A stretch of DNA of 64,000 nucleotides from Rhodamnia argentea (lineage: Eukaryota > Streptophyta > Magnoliopsida > Myrtales > Myrtaceae), in the NCBI RefSeq assembly GCF_020921035.1, contig NC_063150.1:31605826-31669825 (forward strand), written 5' to 3'. Below the pieces are notes generated by a model that saw only the letters and a list, made by a program, of their open reading frames with translations, was not told the DNA's origin and searched no databases. Position numbers and translations under genes: made by a program. Positions 50,574-62,564 of this stretch are shown piece after piece. The number at the start of each line of letters is the position of its first letter. The stretch's first letter is position 1.

Positions 50574-51136
50574 AGCTACTTCCTTTATGCAATGTCTGAA
50601 GCTACAGCAGAGAAGTTTCCCTTTCATTGGCAGTTCACTAGTAATGTAGTGTAGGGTATAATGCAGAGCTCCTGTATTTTAATACAGGGCATAAATAAAT
50701 TCAGAACAGGAAGTTTTCTTTTTCTTTTTCTTTTTCCTTTTTATTTCTCTTGAGGTTTTAGTGATCATCTTCGTCTCCAATCCGGATTATAAGCATCTCC
50801 CTTGTTGTCTTACATGGTATTGAAGAAGTTATCAGTTTGAATAATGTAGTTAACTCTTGCAATCGTGATTACTTTGCAATAAAACTCACTTGTGGTGAAA
50901 AAACGGCTCATTATTACTGGTAAATTTAAATATTTTGTTTGGTAGAATAAGTGCATTTAAATTTAAACGCGTAAATAATTCTGCTCGGTTGACCAGATTG
51001 AGAGTCGGTTTACCGAAATACGTAAAACAACACAAAATAATAAAGACACTTTAAAAAAACCGAAAATGGATACATGGAATGGAAGTTGTTTTTGCAAGTG
51101 CAAGTTATTCTCGGTAGGTAGATAGAAGCAGTTTTT

Positions 51137-51225
<89 letters not shown>

Positions 51226-51289
51226 TAAGTTATTAGTGATGACTAATAACTTAATATTACTTGCTTCCAGTTAATGTAAATTTTTATTT
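50574..51289. other. 3' flank of LOX copy 2
   Basis: AT-rich 3' flank with a compound microsatellite. No gene seen. Confidence 0.5.
51138..51227. repeat. Compound (CT)n(AT)n microsatellite
   Basis: About 30 CT units run directly into about 14 AT units. Confidence 0.95.
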
Positions 51290-51819
51290 GGGTTAATACT
51301 ACGAAAAACCCCAGACCGGTACATCGGTGATAAGTTTACCCCAAAATATTTATTTGACTATCAAAAATCCCAAACCGATACACCTATAACAATCTACCCC
51401 AAACCGATACGTTTGTGATAAATTTACTTTTCGTTAGTTTTTTATTAAATTTTACCATCAAATTATTAAAATGGATGACACGTGGCAATTAACATGTGTA
51501 TAAATTTGAGGTTTTTACAATCTATTTATCACGGATATATTAGTTTGGGATTTTTGTATTATTAATCTCATTTAAAGGGAATTGACGAAGTATAATTTTG
51601 TCACATGTATATCAGTTTGAGGTTTTTGATGGTCAAAAAATTTAGTTTGAGGTAAATTTGTTATAGATGTATTAGTTTGAGGTTTTCTGTGATAAAAAAT
51701 ATAATTTGGGGTAAATTTATCGCAAATGTATCGGCTTGAGGTTTTTTGTGGTAAAAAAAGTAATTTGTGGTAAATTTGTTACATATGTACCGGTTTGAAG
51801 TTTTTTGTGGTATTAACCC
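51290..51819. mobile_element. Inverted-repeat element with subterminal tandem repeats
   Basis: The ends GGGTTAATAC and GTATTAACCC are inverted. Inside, units of about 50-55 bp (AGTTTGAGGT...TTGT-GGTAAA...) are repeated, in one orientation on the left side and inverted on the right. The flanks are T-rich with no exact duplication. Non-coding; superfamily uncertain, with Mutator-like the best guess. Confidence 0.6.
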
Positions 51820-52149
51820 TTTTGTTATTTCATTTACTGTGAATATTTTAGTACTAATCATATTCACCTCAAATGGGCAGAATTGGTTTACCACTACTTA
51901 CACATGCACGTAACTCGTTCTCCATAAACTTTAAGTGGTTTTGGTAAAAGCTAATTATTTTTGGTAAACATAAATTGTTTTTAATCAAAGCAAGGCGTTC
52001 CGGTAAATACAATTTGTTCTTAGCAAATAAAGTAGTTGCTCATAAATATAAGATGTTTGCAGTAAAAATAACTTGTTCTCGGTAAAAAAAATTTCTTTTA
52101 TTTTTGTTAATAAAAAATATAGCATTATAAATGACAACTCTATTTATTG

Positions 52150-52300
52150 AGTTTTTATTTTTATCTGTTTTATCTCAAACTCTACTCTTTTTTATTTTTA
52201 CTATGTATCTTTACAGAGTGCCGGAGTCGAATCCCGCACTTATAATACTAGCATTCACATCTCCATTCTTTATTACCAGGGCCGCATGCCTATCGGCAAA
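52150..52300. repeat. Dispersed repeat, homologous to about 59930-60080
   Basis: Both copies share TTTACAGAG/TTTGCAGAG, GCACTTATAATACTAGC, TTACCAG and CCGCATGCCTA in order, about 130-150 bp. GAGTCGAATCCCGC resembles a tRNA B box, so SINE origin is possible. Confidence 0.6.
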
Positions 52301-52530
52301 ATAAGGTGTTTTTTTTTGGTAAAAAAAAATTTACCCCATACTCATGCATACGGTTAATTTTAGAAATCGTCCCTTCAATTGAGAAAATAAATCTCGAAAA
52401 AGTAAGGTTAATTTTGCTCGTGTGATAATTTTACTCCAGCGAATGCAGAGGATTCCAGAAAAATGGAGACCAGCTTCAATAAAAACCAAAGCTGGCAGTT
52501 TTTGGCAGTAGGAGTTACTTGAACTCATCA

Positions 52531-54417
52531 ATGGCCAGCTTCGTCTCCATTGGCTTCTTTTCGACGCCGCTCTCTGCTCCGAGAAATTCAACCCAGGTGA
52601 TGATGACTTTTCAATTCTCTGTTCTAGCAAGATAGTATTTCTTTTTACCTTTAGAAGGACAAATTTTTTTTTTTTGGGGCTTCGAAAATGGTTGCTTCGG
52701 GTTCAAAGGCTTTTCGCTATACGATGTTTTTCAGCCATTGATGTGATGATTGAGGGGTCGAATCTTGTTTGGCTTTTCGTTGATGGTACTTTTGATGTGG
52801 TCGCTAAAGGGTGAAATGCTGCGGCAAAGAAGGAGGGGCGTTTTAGGAGTGTTTCTTTGCGCCATTCTATCGAACAGCTTGTCTGCAAGGAAAACTGAGA
52901 GATAGAAAAGGTTGTTGCAATTCAGCTGAGTAATTCAACATTGCAAATGAAACCTATGCGGTGGTTGTTGGCAGGATTAGTAGTGATACCCACTTGTGCC
53001 GTTCCTCTGTTTGGCTAATGATATGCTTGCCCTAACAAAAAAGCCTCAAAAGCCATCGTTAAGCTTTATTCACTCTTGCTTTATGCTGTTGTTGGTGAAT
53101 TTGACTGACGCTTACCTCCCCTTTCTGAAATGAGCTTCTTTCTCATGTATGTCGACGTAAGGAAAACAACATATTTATCTTGAAGGGATTGCGCATGGTT
53201 TTCTGCCTGAGGATTGAATGTTGCTTAGCTGGTTACATTCTTATTTAGTTGCAAAACTTAAGGTTTCCTGCTAATTTTTTGTCTGATAATTTTCTATAGG
53301 AGATGTGCTGCAGATCAAATATGGGGAGACTTTCAAGTCATGCTACTTTTCCAAAAGGTTCTCTTTGCGATTCTTATGCTGTAATTGTAATGGGATTACT
53401 CCTTGACAACATTTTGAAACATTGGCTCTATAACAAAAGCATGTGGAGACTGTCGGTGTCACAGATTGGTCTGTACTTTAGGGAATGTAAGTATGAATGG
53501 CTTCTGCAGTTTGGTTGGTTGTGCTGAGTTGGGTTGAGACTGACAACAGATGACCATTAATAGAGCACCCTCTTATCGATCGACTAGGTTATCAGAAGCA
53601 CAGTCAATATTATTGAGGGGACAGAGTACAGCTCTTGTTTCTTGAGGTGTCAACTGGGGTGGGCAGCACCAGGCCAAAGCTATTCACTGAAACTGGATTA
53701 GTTCTAACTAGTTCTCCCCGTGTGTAAATGATCTATGTCTTGAACTTTGCCCATGAAGTACCTATTGAAAAGTTGGGGCTACTTAGATTACTTGGTTAGT
53801 TCCCTATTTCAATCATCCTGTATCCTGAGTAGTCACTAGCCAGACCACCATCTGGCTGGTGTTATGGGTGGCACAAGGTGATCAACGCCACAATTGAAGT
53901 TTCAAACTCTGAGCTTCTGCATCTGAAGGATCTTCTTGGCATAACACTGAAGTTATAAAAACTGCATTTGTTAATGGGAAAAAGGGATGGTTCACTCGGA
54001 TGGATGTCCATTTGATGATTAATTGATAAACAAATGTGCTTGGTCTACCCTATGGTCCTAGCTCTTATCCTGATATGGTAGTTGGAGCTTAGCATGCTAG
54101 ACTTTGGTGCTAAATTGACGAGACATTCCCTTTATTGTGCTAATAGATTTCCTCTTATGCGGTTACCTGATAATGCTGTGAATAACCCTGCAGCACCAAA
54201 GCTTCTAGCGTCTTGGCGCTCATCGAGAGGCACGTCCTCTGTGAATCAATGGCATAGAGATCATTCAGCTATACCATCAAGAAATCTTGTTGACGCCATT
54301 TCCTGTGGCTTTGGTGTTGATTCTTGTACCGATAGGGTGATAGCTGGTTTTTGGGTGGGTCCAGATATTGACGATGGTTGGGGATTTGTGGAAGCCTTTA
54401 TCAATCAAACATTGTGA
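52531..54417 (+). CDS. Small protein of unknown function, 3 exons
   Basis: I do not recognise this family. Exons 52531-52596, 53300-53357 and 54101-54417 have GT-AG borders and fitting phases and give about 146 aa. The N-terminus (MASFVSIGFFSTPLSAPRNS) is Ser-rich and nearly free of acidic residues, like a plastid or mitochondrial presequence; this is inference. The C-terminal half looks conserved-protein-like: PKLLASWRSSRG, WHRDHSAIPSRNLVDAI, GFGVDSCTDR, then AGFWVGPDIDDGWGFVEAF. No membrane segment is evident. The third exon is a well-formed open frame ending in TGA. Exons 1 and 2 are short, and their assignment rests on splice sites and frame only, so other short exons could exist in the introns. 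Confidence 0.6.
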
Positions 54418-55524
54418 TAGTGGTTTGATTATGGTTCTCTTCATTTTTCATCGTTCCATTATTCAACGATTATGTTGATAACTCCATAGGGTGCTTCAAT
54501 ATACTGCTTTAGCCCCAGGTTGATAAGGTCCTCTAGTGATTAAATGAGTATGTGCGGTACAAATCTGCTGAAAATAGTAAGACTTATTTTGCGACATGGC
54601 TTATGTAATGTAAACGCTTTGTTTTACCCAAGAGACAAAACATATTAAATGTTCTAATCATCAGGTTAACAGGTGGTCGTAACCCCATGTTTAAGCAATA
54701 TACAGACTGTTCACAAGAGTTATTTGTGAATGCTGTGCTACAAGATAGTGATGCTTTTTCCGAGGGAAAGCTGTACTCTCCACATTTCCATCCCCATTTT
54801 GTTCAAGTAAAATGGCTTAGCCTCATGAGAATACATTGAGAAAAGGTTGACTTTTGTAATTTGAAAGTCAGAATGTCTTGGGGGTCTACATTCTTCGGTT
54901 CTTCTATTTAAAAAGACCGAATTCTTTTCCTTTTCAAAAAGCAATATTCCATTTAAGAGCTTTGCAGAAAATAGCATATGTCATTTGGTGGAGGGTGAAA
55001 ATGACGTGCCCCATTTTTCTTCCGGGTGAAAGGCACATGCTCATGTCACAGGCCCAAAGATTGCTTGCTGGTTCGCCCCGATATCGTAGAGAGAGAAAGT
55101 GTTAAGCTTTTGGAGAGAGTACTTTGTATTATTCATGATACAAATGATGGGAGGACATCTATATTTATATTGGAGGGCCTCTCATTACAATTGTCGATCA
55201 TATATTGATTTAATGGCTTAAAACACATCTCCCTATCTAACAACTACCGACATTAAAGACGAGAATTTTAGAATGTGACAATTACCGAACCGCCTGCCAT
55301 AAGAATACTCTAGAATACTCAAGAAAACCCTAGAGGTCGAGGCACTTCAAGCCTTGTGGCTCACCCGGGTTATGCGGTCGATCGACCAGCTCACGGAACC
55401 CTTAGTCCATGACACTCAGATCTGTCTTCATGCGGCAATCAAATTTTCAAGAGGCATTTACCTTGCTTATTAACCATTCTGATGAATAATGAAAGTGAAC
55501 CGCCCTTTGAATATAATTAGTTTA
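54418..55524. other. Intergenic, no gene seen
   Basis: It starts with the probable 3' UTR of the preceding gene. About 55080-55440 has retroelement-like character but no identifiable domain. Confidence 0.4.
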
Positions 55525-55755
55525 TGATGCATTTGTTTTGCAAAAAATGAGTGATTTATAAAATATTTTTGAAAAATAATTGCTTATATCGTTTACAAAA
55601 TAAATGAATGAAAAAGGATTTCATCACATACAAAAATAGTTAGGCATAGATTGTTATGAATGATGGAAACATTTTCAATTTTCTAGCTGATATAAGAAAG
55701 CATTTTTAAGAAAATATTTTCCAAATCACTCATTTTCCATGAAACGAACGCACCC
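55525..55755. mobile_element. Miniature inverted-repeat element (MITE)
   Basis: 231 bp with inverted ends of about 60 bp: left GATGCATTTGTTTTGCAAAA, right on the opposite strand GGTGCGTTCGTTTCATGGAA, continuing through AAAATGAGTGATTT and AAAATATTTT. Flanking TTAGTTTA and TTAGTAAT agree at 5 of 8 positions, possibly an eroded 8-bp duplication. Confidence 0.65.
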
Positions 55756-55934
55756 TTAGTAATGTGCACTTCGGTATTTATGATATAGCAGAAGATAAAA
55801 ATATAGTTGCTTCAACACAAGAACTTGGTCATTTACAATTAAATTAATGGAAAGTTTATCTCTAAGCAAAATGAAAAAAAAAATTAAAACCAATTAATCT
55901 TTATAGGGCAAGTATCATATACACTTCTTCCACA

Positions 55935-55937
<3 letters not shown>

Positions 55938-55991
<54 letters not shown>
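55938..55991. repeat. (GA)n microsatellite
   Basis: About 26 GA units. Confidence 0.95.
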
Positions 55992-55994
<3 letters not shown>

Positions 55995-58660
55995 TCATCT
56001 TAACATCTCGCTAAGCGGATACGACTAGCTACCAAGTAACACTACGAACACTACTTAAAATTCCAAAGCCCACTGTAGGATAATTCTGCAACGAAATTGC
56101 ATCAAAATTTGATCTATTCTTCGAGCAAAATACTAATAAGCCTTCTTAAAATTTCAGTGGGATGTATATGGTGTTTTTTCGCTTCATTATCTTAAAGGGA
56201 GAAGAAATTGAGATACTTCCTTATTAACCCAGCATAGCTCGCTAGATGAAACAGCTAGAGATGCATCCAAAGTAGTTTTTGTTATCCATGACGGTTCCAT
56301 ATGGCTGGCAACTTAGTGAGGATTGAAAGCTGAAAATAAATCAAGTCAAATTCCTCTCAGAAACTAGATTACACATGTGGTCAATTGCTTCTTTACTCCA
56401 TTAATAATGTATTTATCTTCTGCCAAAGCAGTCTCTAAAACACTATCTGCTGATAAATAACATATAAAGAACACGAACATTGTGCGTTCCACTTGATATC
56501 CTTCACGAAATAGTGTGTCGATGCTTATGCAAGTTACTCAATGTGAAATTATCCATACATGTTTGCTTTGCATTTCCATATCATCTACTGGCATATGACA
56601 TTGTATATCTGCCGATAACAACCTGCACATTCATTTTTATGATTAATCTTAGCTGAGTATGGACTTAGGATGGCTACACAATCTCAGAAAAAATGTCACT
56701 GGTGAAGCTGTGAAGTGTGACGATAGCTCGAAGAGGAACCATTTGCATCTGTTGAAATGTGCTTCAAGCTACAGTGGTATTTGCGATTGCCACTAACATG
56801 ATGACGGGAAGGAGCTTCCCTTTTTCCCAGAAAAAAAAATGAACGCGCCAAAAATGTGGTGGAACTTGTTACTTTAACAGATTTTAGGTTAAATCACTTT
56901 CCAAGTGCCGCACATGGCAACCTCGTCAAACAAAATTTTATGTTCAATCAGTTGCGCAAAGCTCGATGCCGGAATTCTATGGTCGGTGCTTGTAGAAACA
57001 GTATTGTGCAAAATCGTTCTATCAAATAGAGAAAGATAATCGTACATGACAACTTGGCTGTTTCCACAATTTTGGTGGATCTCAGCTTTGTATGCCATAG
57101 ACTCATCTGGTACAAATGTACATTCAGTAATAGGATAATTAATCTATGCACACTTCAGTTTCTCTTACCCTCAGGTTAATCAAGAATTAATGGTGTACGC
57201 CAATTGCGACATTCCTTTGAATTGAGCGCATTTCAGAGCTACTTTTCACTGTTCTTGTTGGTAGGAATAAGTGGTCCCAGACTATAAAGCTTATGGAAAC
57301 CTAGGTTATATATTGAAACCCTAACTCTGACAGAAGTTCTCCAATACAACTATATTATCAGAGTGTTTTTAGCCGTCTCTTTAAGTAAAGAGGTCCTTGA
57401 CAATCTCTCCTTTTTTTTTTCCCTGGTCAGACTTCAGAATCCCATTTGCACATAGTAAACTAAGAGCATGCCTCAGATTTGATTGGATTTTCACGGTAAT
57501 TCATGGTATGTAAAGCCACAAAAGATTTGTGGTCCCTTGTCCTAGGTTTGAGGAAAACCCTAAGCCTAACACATCAATGTATGCATTCTTTAGCATTTTT
57601 TAACTGTTTCTTATTTGGCAGTCAGATTTAGTTGGCAAATCTTCAAATAGCATTTTCATACCAAGTGAAGAAGGGGTATGGACCAGATAAAAGGACAAAG
57701 AAAGAACTGAAGGGGGGTTGGAGCTTTCACTGCATCATCCTTTTAATTTGAGGGGTTGATACTGTGTCGGTTCCACAAGGTAATTTGGATTTGATAGAGT
57801 ATAAAAGCACAAGATCCATGAGCTATCTGATGAATCTTGGTACTATGTTTTCCTGTCGCTAGGATTGATGAGCTATATATACTTAGGGATATGGAAATTT
57901 TGTACATGTTTCAACTGTATAAGATCAAAAATCGATAGTAGAAATTAACAAGACCGATGGGATCATAGGAATAACATGACTTATTTAACGGAAGATGAAA
58001 GCAGGTGGATAGATGGTAAATTACATGAAAACAGTTGAGCAAATATGTCGAAACCAGGCAAACTTAATCTTTATTAGAAGTAAGAGAAATTAGGCGACTT
58101 TTATACGTCGGATTCACTCATAAGGTGCAAAACTATCTAATAACCCAGTATGCTTGTCAGTAAAACCAATCTTGGCAATATATTCTTTCGGAGCCTAATA
58201 ATGCGAGAAATTAGAAAAAACTGTAATTACGAAAGCTGAATTTTCAATCAGGAGAAATGCTGAGCCAAGCAAGCTATTTTGGAGACGAGAAGGAAATGGA
58301 GGGAGAGAAACTTTATTAATCACCATACCATCTGATATATCTCAAGTGCAAACCGAAGGCTGAAAAACAAGCAACAGCCTATTCTTCTCTTATACACATT
58401 TCCTGGAGGAGAGATGAGAGAGAGAGAGAGAGAGAGAGCCAGCAGTTTAAGAAGCAAGGGATACAAGCTGGTTTATTACCCTGGGAACACACCAAGTTCA
58501 GACAGTATGTAACATAAACAGCTGATCATTTACATGCGATTACACAACGCTCTTCTCAATTCCTTCTCGATCCACTTCATTGCGTCGTCGCCCGTTTAAA
58601 GACATGAGATGTGAGATCTTACCCACATGATGCTTTTTTCCTGAATGAAACGTTGATTGA
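55992..58660. other. Intergenic, no gene seen
   Basis: AT-rich sequence. A minus-strand open frame (57098-56889) has no recognised motif. A (GA)n run lies at 58416-58438. The last hundred bases are likely the 3' UTR of the NF-YB gene. Confidence 0.45.
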
Positions 58661-59155
58661 TCAAAATGGAGAGGTCTCGTTCCTGTCAATGATTCTGAAC
58701 TCTAACGGGGCAGGATGCCTGTGACGAGTTGAAGTAATACCCTTTCCTCTTGGACTATCCGTGAGGCACAATCCTTCATCATCGTCACCTTCTTCTTTGT
58801 CTTCATGGTCATGCTGACCAGTAACATCTCTGGCTTTACTAGTTTGCTGCTTATGATTGGCTCTCTCACTTTCGTGTTCCCTGTACTTGTGCAAATACCT
58901 GACAATTGCCTCAGCATAGTCGTCAAACCCTAGAGAACTCAGAGCCCAACAGATGTCGTCCCCATTCACGGTCTTGCGGTTCTCCTTGTGACACTTGTCG
59001 GACGCCTCACCTGTCACAAAGCTCACGAACTCACTGGCACACTCTTGGATGGTTTGTTTGGCTTCCTTGGAGATCTTTGCACTTGGTGGAAGGATTAGCT
59101 TCATGATCCGACCCACGTTTGCGATTGGAAGCAACCTCTCTTGCTCATCAACCAT
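58661..59155 (-). CDS. NF-YB: Nuclear transcription factor Y subunit B, non-LEC1 type
   Basis: NF-YB pairs with NF-YC through a histone fold, and the dimer recruits NF-YA to bind CCAAT boxes. One uninterrupted exon, 164 aa. The core is at about residues 7-97: [13 protein letters not shown] (DNA contact and first helix), [40 protein letters not shown], and [20 protein letters not shown]. Lysine 30 (KISK) occupies the position where LEC1-type members carry aspartate, so this is a non-LEC1 member; the sequence most resembles the NF-YB5 group. The C-terminal tail has an acidic run ([12 protein letters not shown]). The start was chosen at [10 protein letters not shown]; a further upstream in-frame ATG at 59209 would only add a low-complexity REREREREM stretch encoded by a GA microsatellite. 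Confidence 0.93.
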   Translation of the reverse strand: MVDEQERLLPIANVGRIMKLILPPSAKISKEAKQTIQECASEFVSFVTGEASDKCHKENRKTVNGDDICWALSSLGFDDYAEAIVRYLHKYREHESERANHKQQTSKARDVTGQHDHEDKEEGDDDEGLCLTDSPRGKGITSTRHRHPAPLEFRIIDRNETSPF

Positions 59156-61855
59156 CTCTCTCTCTCTCTCTCTCTCTCTGCCAAAAGTAATAGAGAAATG
59201 AATGATCAATCTCGCAAAGTGTAGATCTCGTTGCTCTTTCTTAAACAGGAAAACCCCACTTATGTATAGTCATACGTCCGAGTTCGTACATATGTATCTG
59301 CGCATATACACGCGTTAATTCATGTGCATCACGTGAATGGCACGTGTGAGGTGACCTTATTTGGATGTGCCACATTCATGATGGACGACACCGATAGCAT
59401 TGGGAGCAGTGCAGGATCCTACTATTGTTTTGACTGAGAATTTAGGATGTGAAAGTAAACTACTCGTTTATGTTTATTATTAATTTATCGAACACACTTG
59501 GCCATACTATAACTAGTCGGAGGCTTTAACTACGAGTTTTTCCAAGCATGTCATCGTATCAAGTTCATCCTCCATAACGTCTAGGATCATTCATTGCTGC
59601 AATTTGAAAGCTTTTTCTCTTGGGGGCTCAATATGCGTTTAAGTGGCTTTAGCTTTCGATTGTAGTTCTTTGATTATGACTTCACTTGCGTGGACATTAT
59701 GAGTTTTAAATCTCTTACTTCTATGTGTTATCTATCTATTTGTAAGTTAACAAAACTATAGGATAGAAATATGCTCATTTAAGGTTATATTCGCATATTT
59801 CTATATTTGGGCCCACTTGAAATCGAGAAATATGTATAACAAAAAATTGAGAAAAGCAACTCGCTTCTACTGAAGTTTACATATTAGACTTAACCCTCCC
59901 AATAAATATGATTTAAGTACATTTTTTTTTCTATCCTATCTCTAACTATCATCTATCTAACTTTTGCTCTGCCTCTTTGCAGAGCACGAGAATAGAACCC
60001 TGCACTTATAATACTAGCGTCCCTCCCTCCCTTTACAAATCCTTTTACCAGCAGAACCGCATGCCTACTAGTATTTAAGCACATTATGAAGTGACTCTAT
60101 GATCAATGATGAGATAATCCACTGGACAAGAATCAAATCATGCCCTTTCTTTTAAACAAAAATTCATGTCCTTTACATGCAACATGGCACAACTTTTGAA
60201 GCAATGTCCTTTGCTCCAAGCCGGATCCGTGTTGAAATGAAAAGGTAATTAAAGAGGTTATAGAGCAAATTCTTTTGTATCATAGGAAACCAAACAAGAA
60301 ATTAATTAATTTGAGACTCATTCTCGCGTCAAATCTCTGATACGAGAGAGGATGTCCTTTTCTTGATGAAAATGACAACAAGAAAAATAAAAATGTGACA
60401 CTGTGCAAACACAAACAAGTGGTCTCCAGAGCCCGCACCCCAAACCCAATTACTTCTTTTGTTTTCTCTTTTGCTAGTATGGTTAGCATCCTACATAGAT
60501 AATGCTCATAATAGACCATCATTAAGTTAATAAACTATTACTCATGCCCCTTATCATTTGAACTAGCTTGTGGCCAATATTTGTGCACGTAATGGAAGCA
60601 AATTAAACAATAATTACTCAACAGGAACTAGTTGTAGATGTGTTAGGGTTGCATCACCTCATAAACTTTGGGTTTTACAAAAGCTTTTGTCACTTAGTAG
60701 GGCAACAAAGAATCTACTTTGAGTTAATTATGATAAGAGTTTGGTCACTTGCCAATGGATTAGAGCCATATACTAAGAAAAGCCCTTGTCGTGCACAAAT
60801 GGAATTCGGCTACATAGGATTCGATGTCGGCTTGACCTTTGATTGTAGCATCCATTGAGAAAAGCAGAAAGAACGCTGCAATAACGAGTACAATTCATTG
60901 AATGGCCAAACCAGAGAATAAGATACTCGTTTGATTGTGATTTAATTGAACAAATTAACAAGCCGCCGGTTAGGGAATTGATTATGTTCTTTGAACTGCA
61001 GCTTATGTGACGACCCTTTCTTGATGCGACAACTTTATACTAATTAAGGAGTTATTATATGGTAAAGAAGTGTGCTAACTTAAAAGCTAGTCCACACTCC
61101 TGCCCTTTTCAATTAGCTTTTTGAATTAGGTTCTATTAACGTACATAGGCCCATTCTTCAGTTAGAAAGAATGTTTCCACTAACTAAAGATGTCCCTGCA
61201 ACTTTTGCAATGCATCAACTCATGTTTTGTTGTGAATGAGGCCAATGAGAGCGAAGAAGTCTCTTGTTTATTTTTTCCCGTTTTTGGGTTTGACCATTTA
61301 GAAGCTTCACGAGTTCTATCTATGCATTTTTGCTTGCTTCATTCTTCCTTTTTTGAAGAGTATGTGTTTATGGCAAAGGGTTGATTTGTTCACCTACTAT
61401 GCGATTATAAATAGTGAAATATTACTAAATCATGGAAATAGCATCACATACTTTCAGACTATAACTAGTTTATAAACTATAGTCACTAAGAACTTTTAGG
61501 GTTTAGTAAGTGATGCATAAATCTAACTCTTCCTTTATATATCTAGTTACATCAAACTATGATAATCATATAAACCTCTTTTTATGGAGATGTCTCACTT
61601 ATTTAACAAACAAATTAGAAACATCATTTAGTAAAGTAAATTTAGTTAAATGTCTTGCTATTAGTAAAGTGCTTTTTTTTTTTCTTCAAATAAGTTGGTT
61701 CTGCGGTTACTATTAGCCTCAATATATACATCCACCAATCAGTTGTTACATCGACGGACTCTTTCATTGTTCCAAATTGTGCGTAAGGGAAATTGTTGTA
61801 AAGCAACAAATATTTGAGATATGTAGAAGGCAATAAGTGAAAACATAGTCAGTAG
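59156..61855. other. Intergenic, upstream of NF-YB, no gene seen
   Basis: A GA/CT microsatellite (about 59156-59179) lies in the NF-YB 5' UTR region. The dispersed repeat related to 52150-52300 is at about 59930-60080. Otherwise AT-rich, with short unsupported open frames. Confidence 0.45.
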
Positions 61856-62328
61856 TAGGGCTGTCAACATGGGTCAAAGATCTATATTTTAACCTACATT
61901 AATGAAAGTGTATCAAATATGAGTCATATTAGAATTAAGATATAGGTTATATATGGGTTTAAAAAAGAAAAGCCCAAATAATACGGGTTTCATTTGGGTC
62001 TTTTACAAACCCATTTTGACCCATTTTAGGCCCGTAGCCTGTAGCTTCCAAGCACCCACTTGTAAATGGGCCTCAACTCAAGTATATTAGTTTAATTTAA
62101 AAAAATTTTAAAGATCAATTACACGAAAGTGTTTTAACAATTTCATTTTTCTTTACAAATTATAATACATAGATATTTCATAATTTAGTTAAATAAATAA
62201 GTATTTAAGTATATGAGTTGGGTCAAATATGGGTCGCTAGATTTGTACTGCATGAAAATGGGTTAAAACGATGATTTAATATGGGTTGGACCATATTCGA
62301 CCCGACCCACTCCTTTAACATCTCTAAT
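61856..62328. mobile_element. hAT-like non-autonomous element
   Basis: 473 bp with imperfect inverted ends TAGGGCTGTCAA and (opposite strand) TAGAGATGTTAA. Flanking GTCAGTAG and ATCAGTAT share a 6-bp core TCAGTA, consistent with an eroded 8-bp duplication. Subterminal ATGGGTC/GGGTC motifs recur. No transposase. Confidence 0.7.
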
Positions 62329-62564
62329 CAGTATATTGTTACAAAACACGGTGGATAGACTAGATCATCACAAGAAAAAAAAAATGAAGGTTTATGCTAT
62401 CTTGTGTTGTAAAGTGCGATCTTGTGTTATTTTATTTTCTTCTACTTGGACTCAAAAAGCCCTTTGAAGAGTCACATTAATGCATTGATCACAACAGTTT
62501 TGTGTTAGATAGAGCAAAATTGCTTTTGATTACAGAAGAAAACCGTAACTCGGACTTGTATTCT

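Noticed and set aside
56889..57151. Minus-strand open frames of 67-69 codons.
   Set aside because: No motif, no splice context and AT-rich surroundings; not distinguishable from chance.
59153..59209. Longer NF-YB start at 59209.
   Set aside because: The extra residues come from a GA microsatellite and are absent from the family; [10 protein letters not shown] fits the usual N-terminus.
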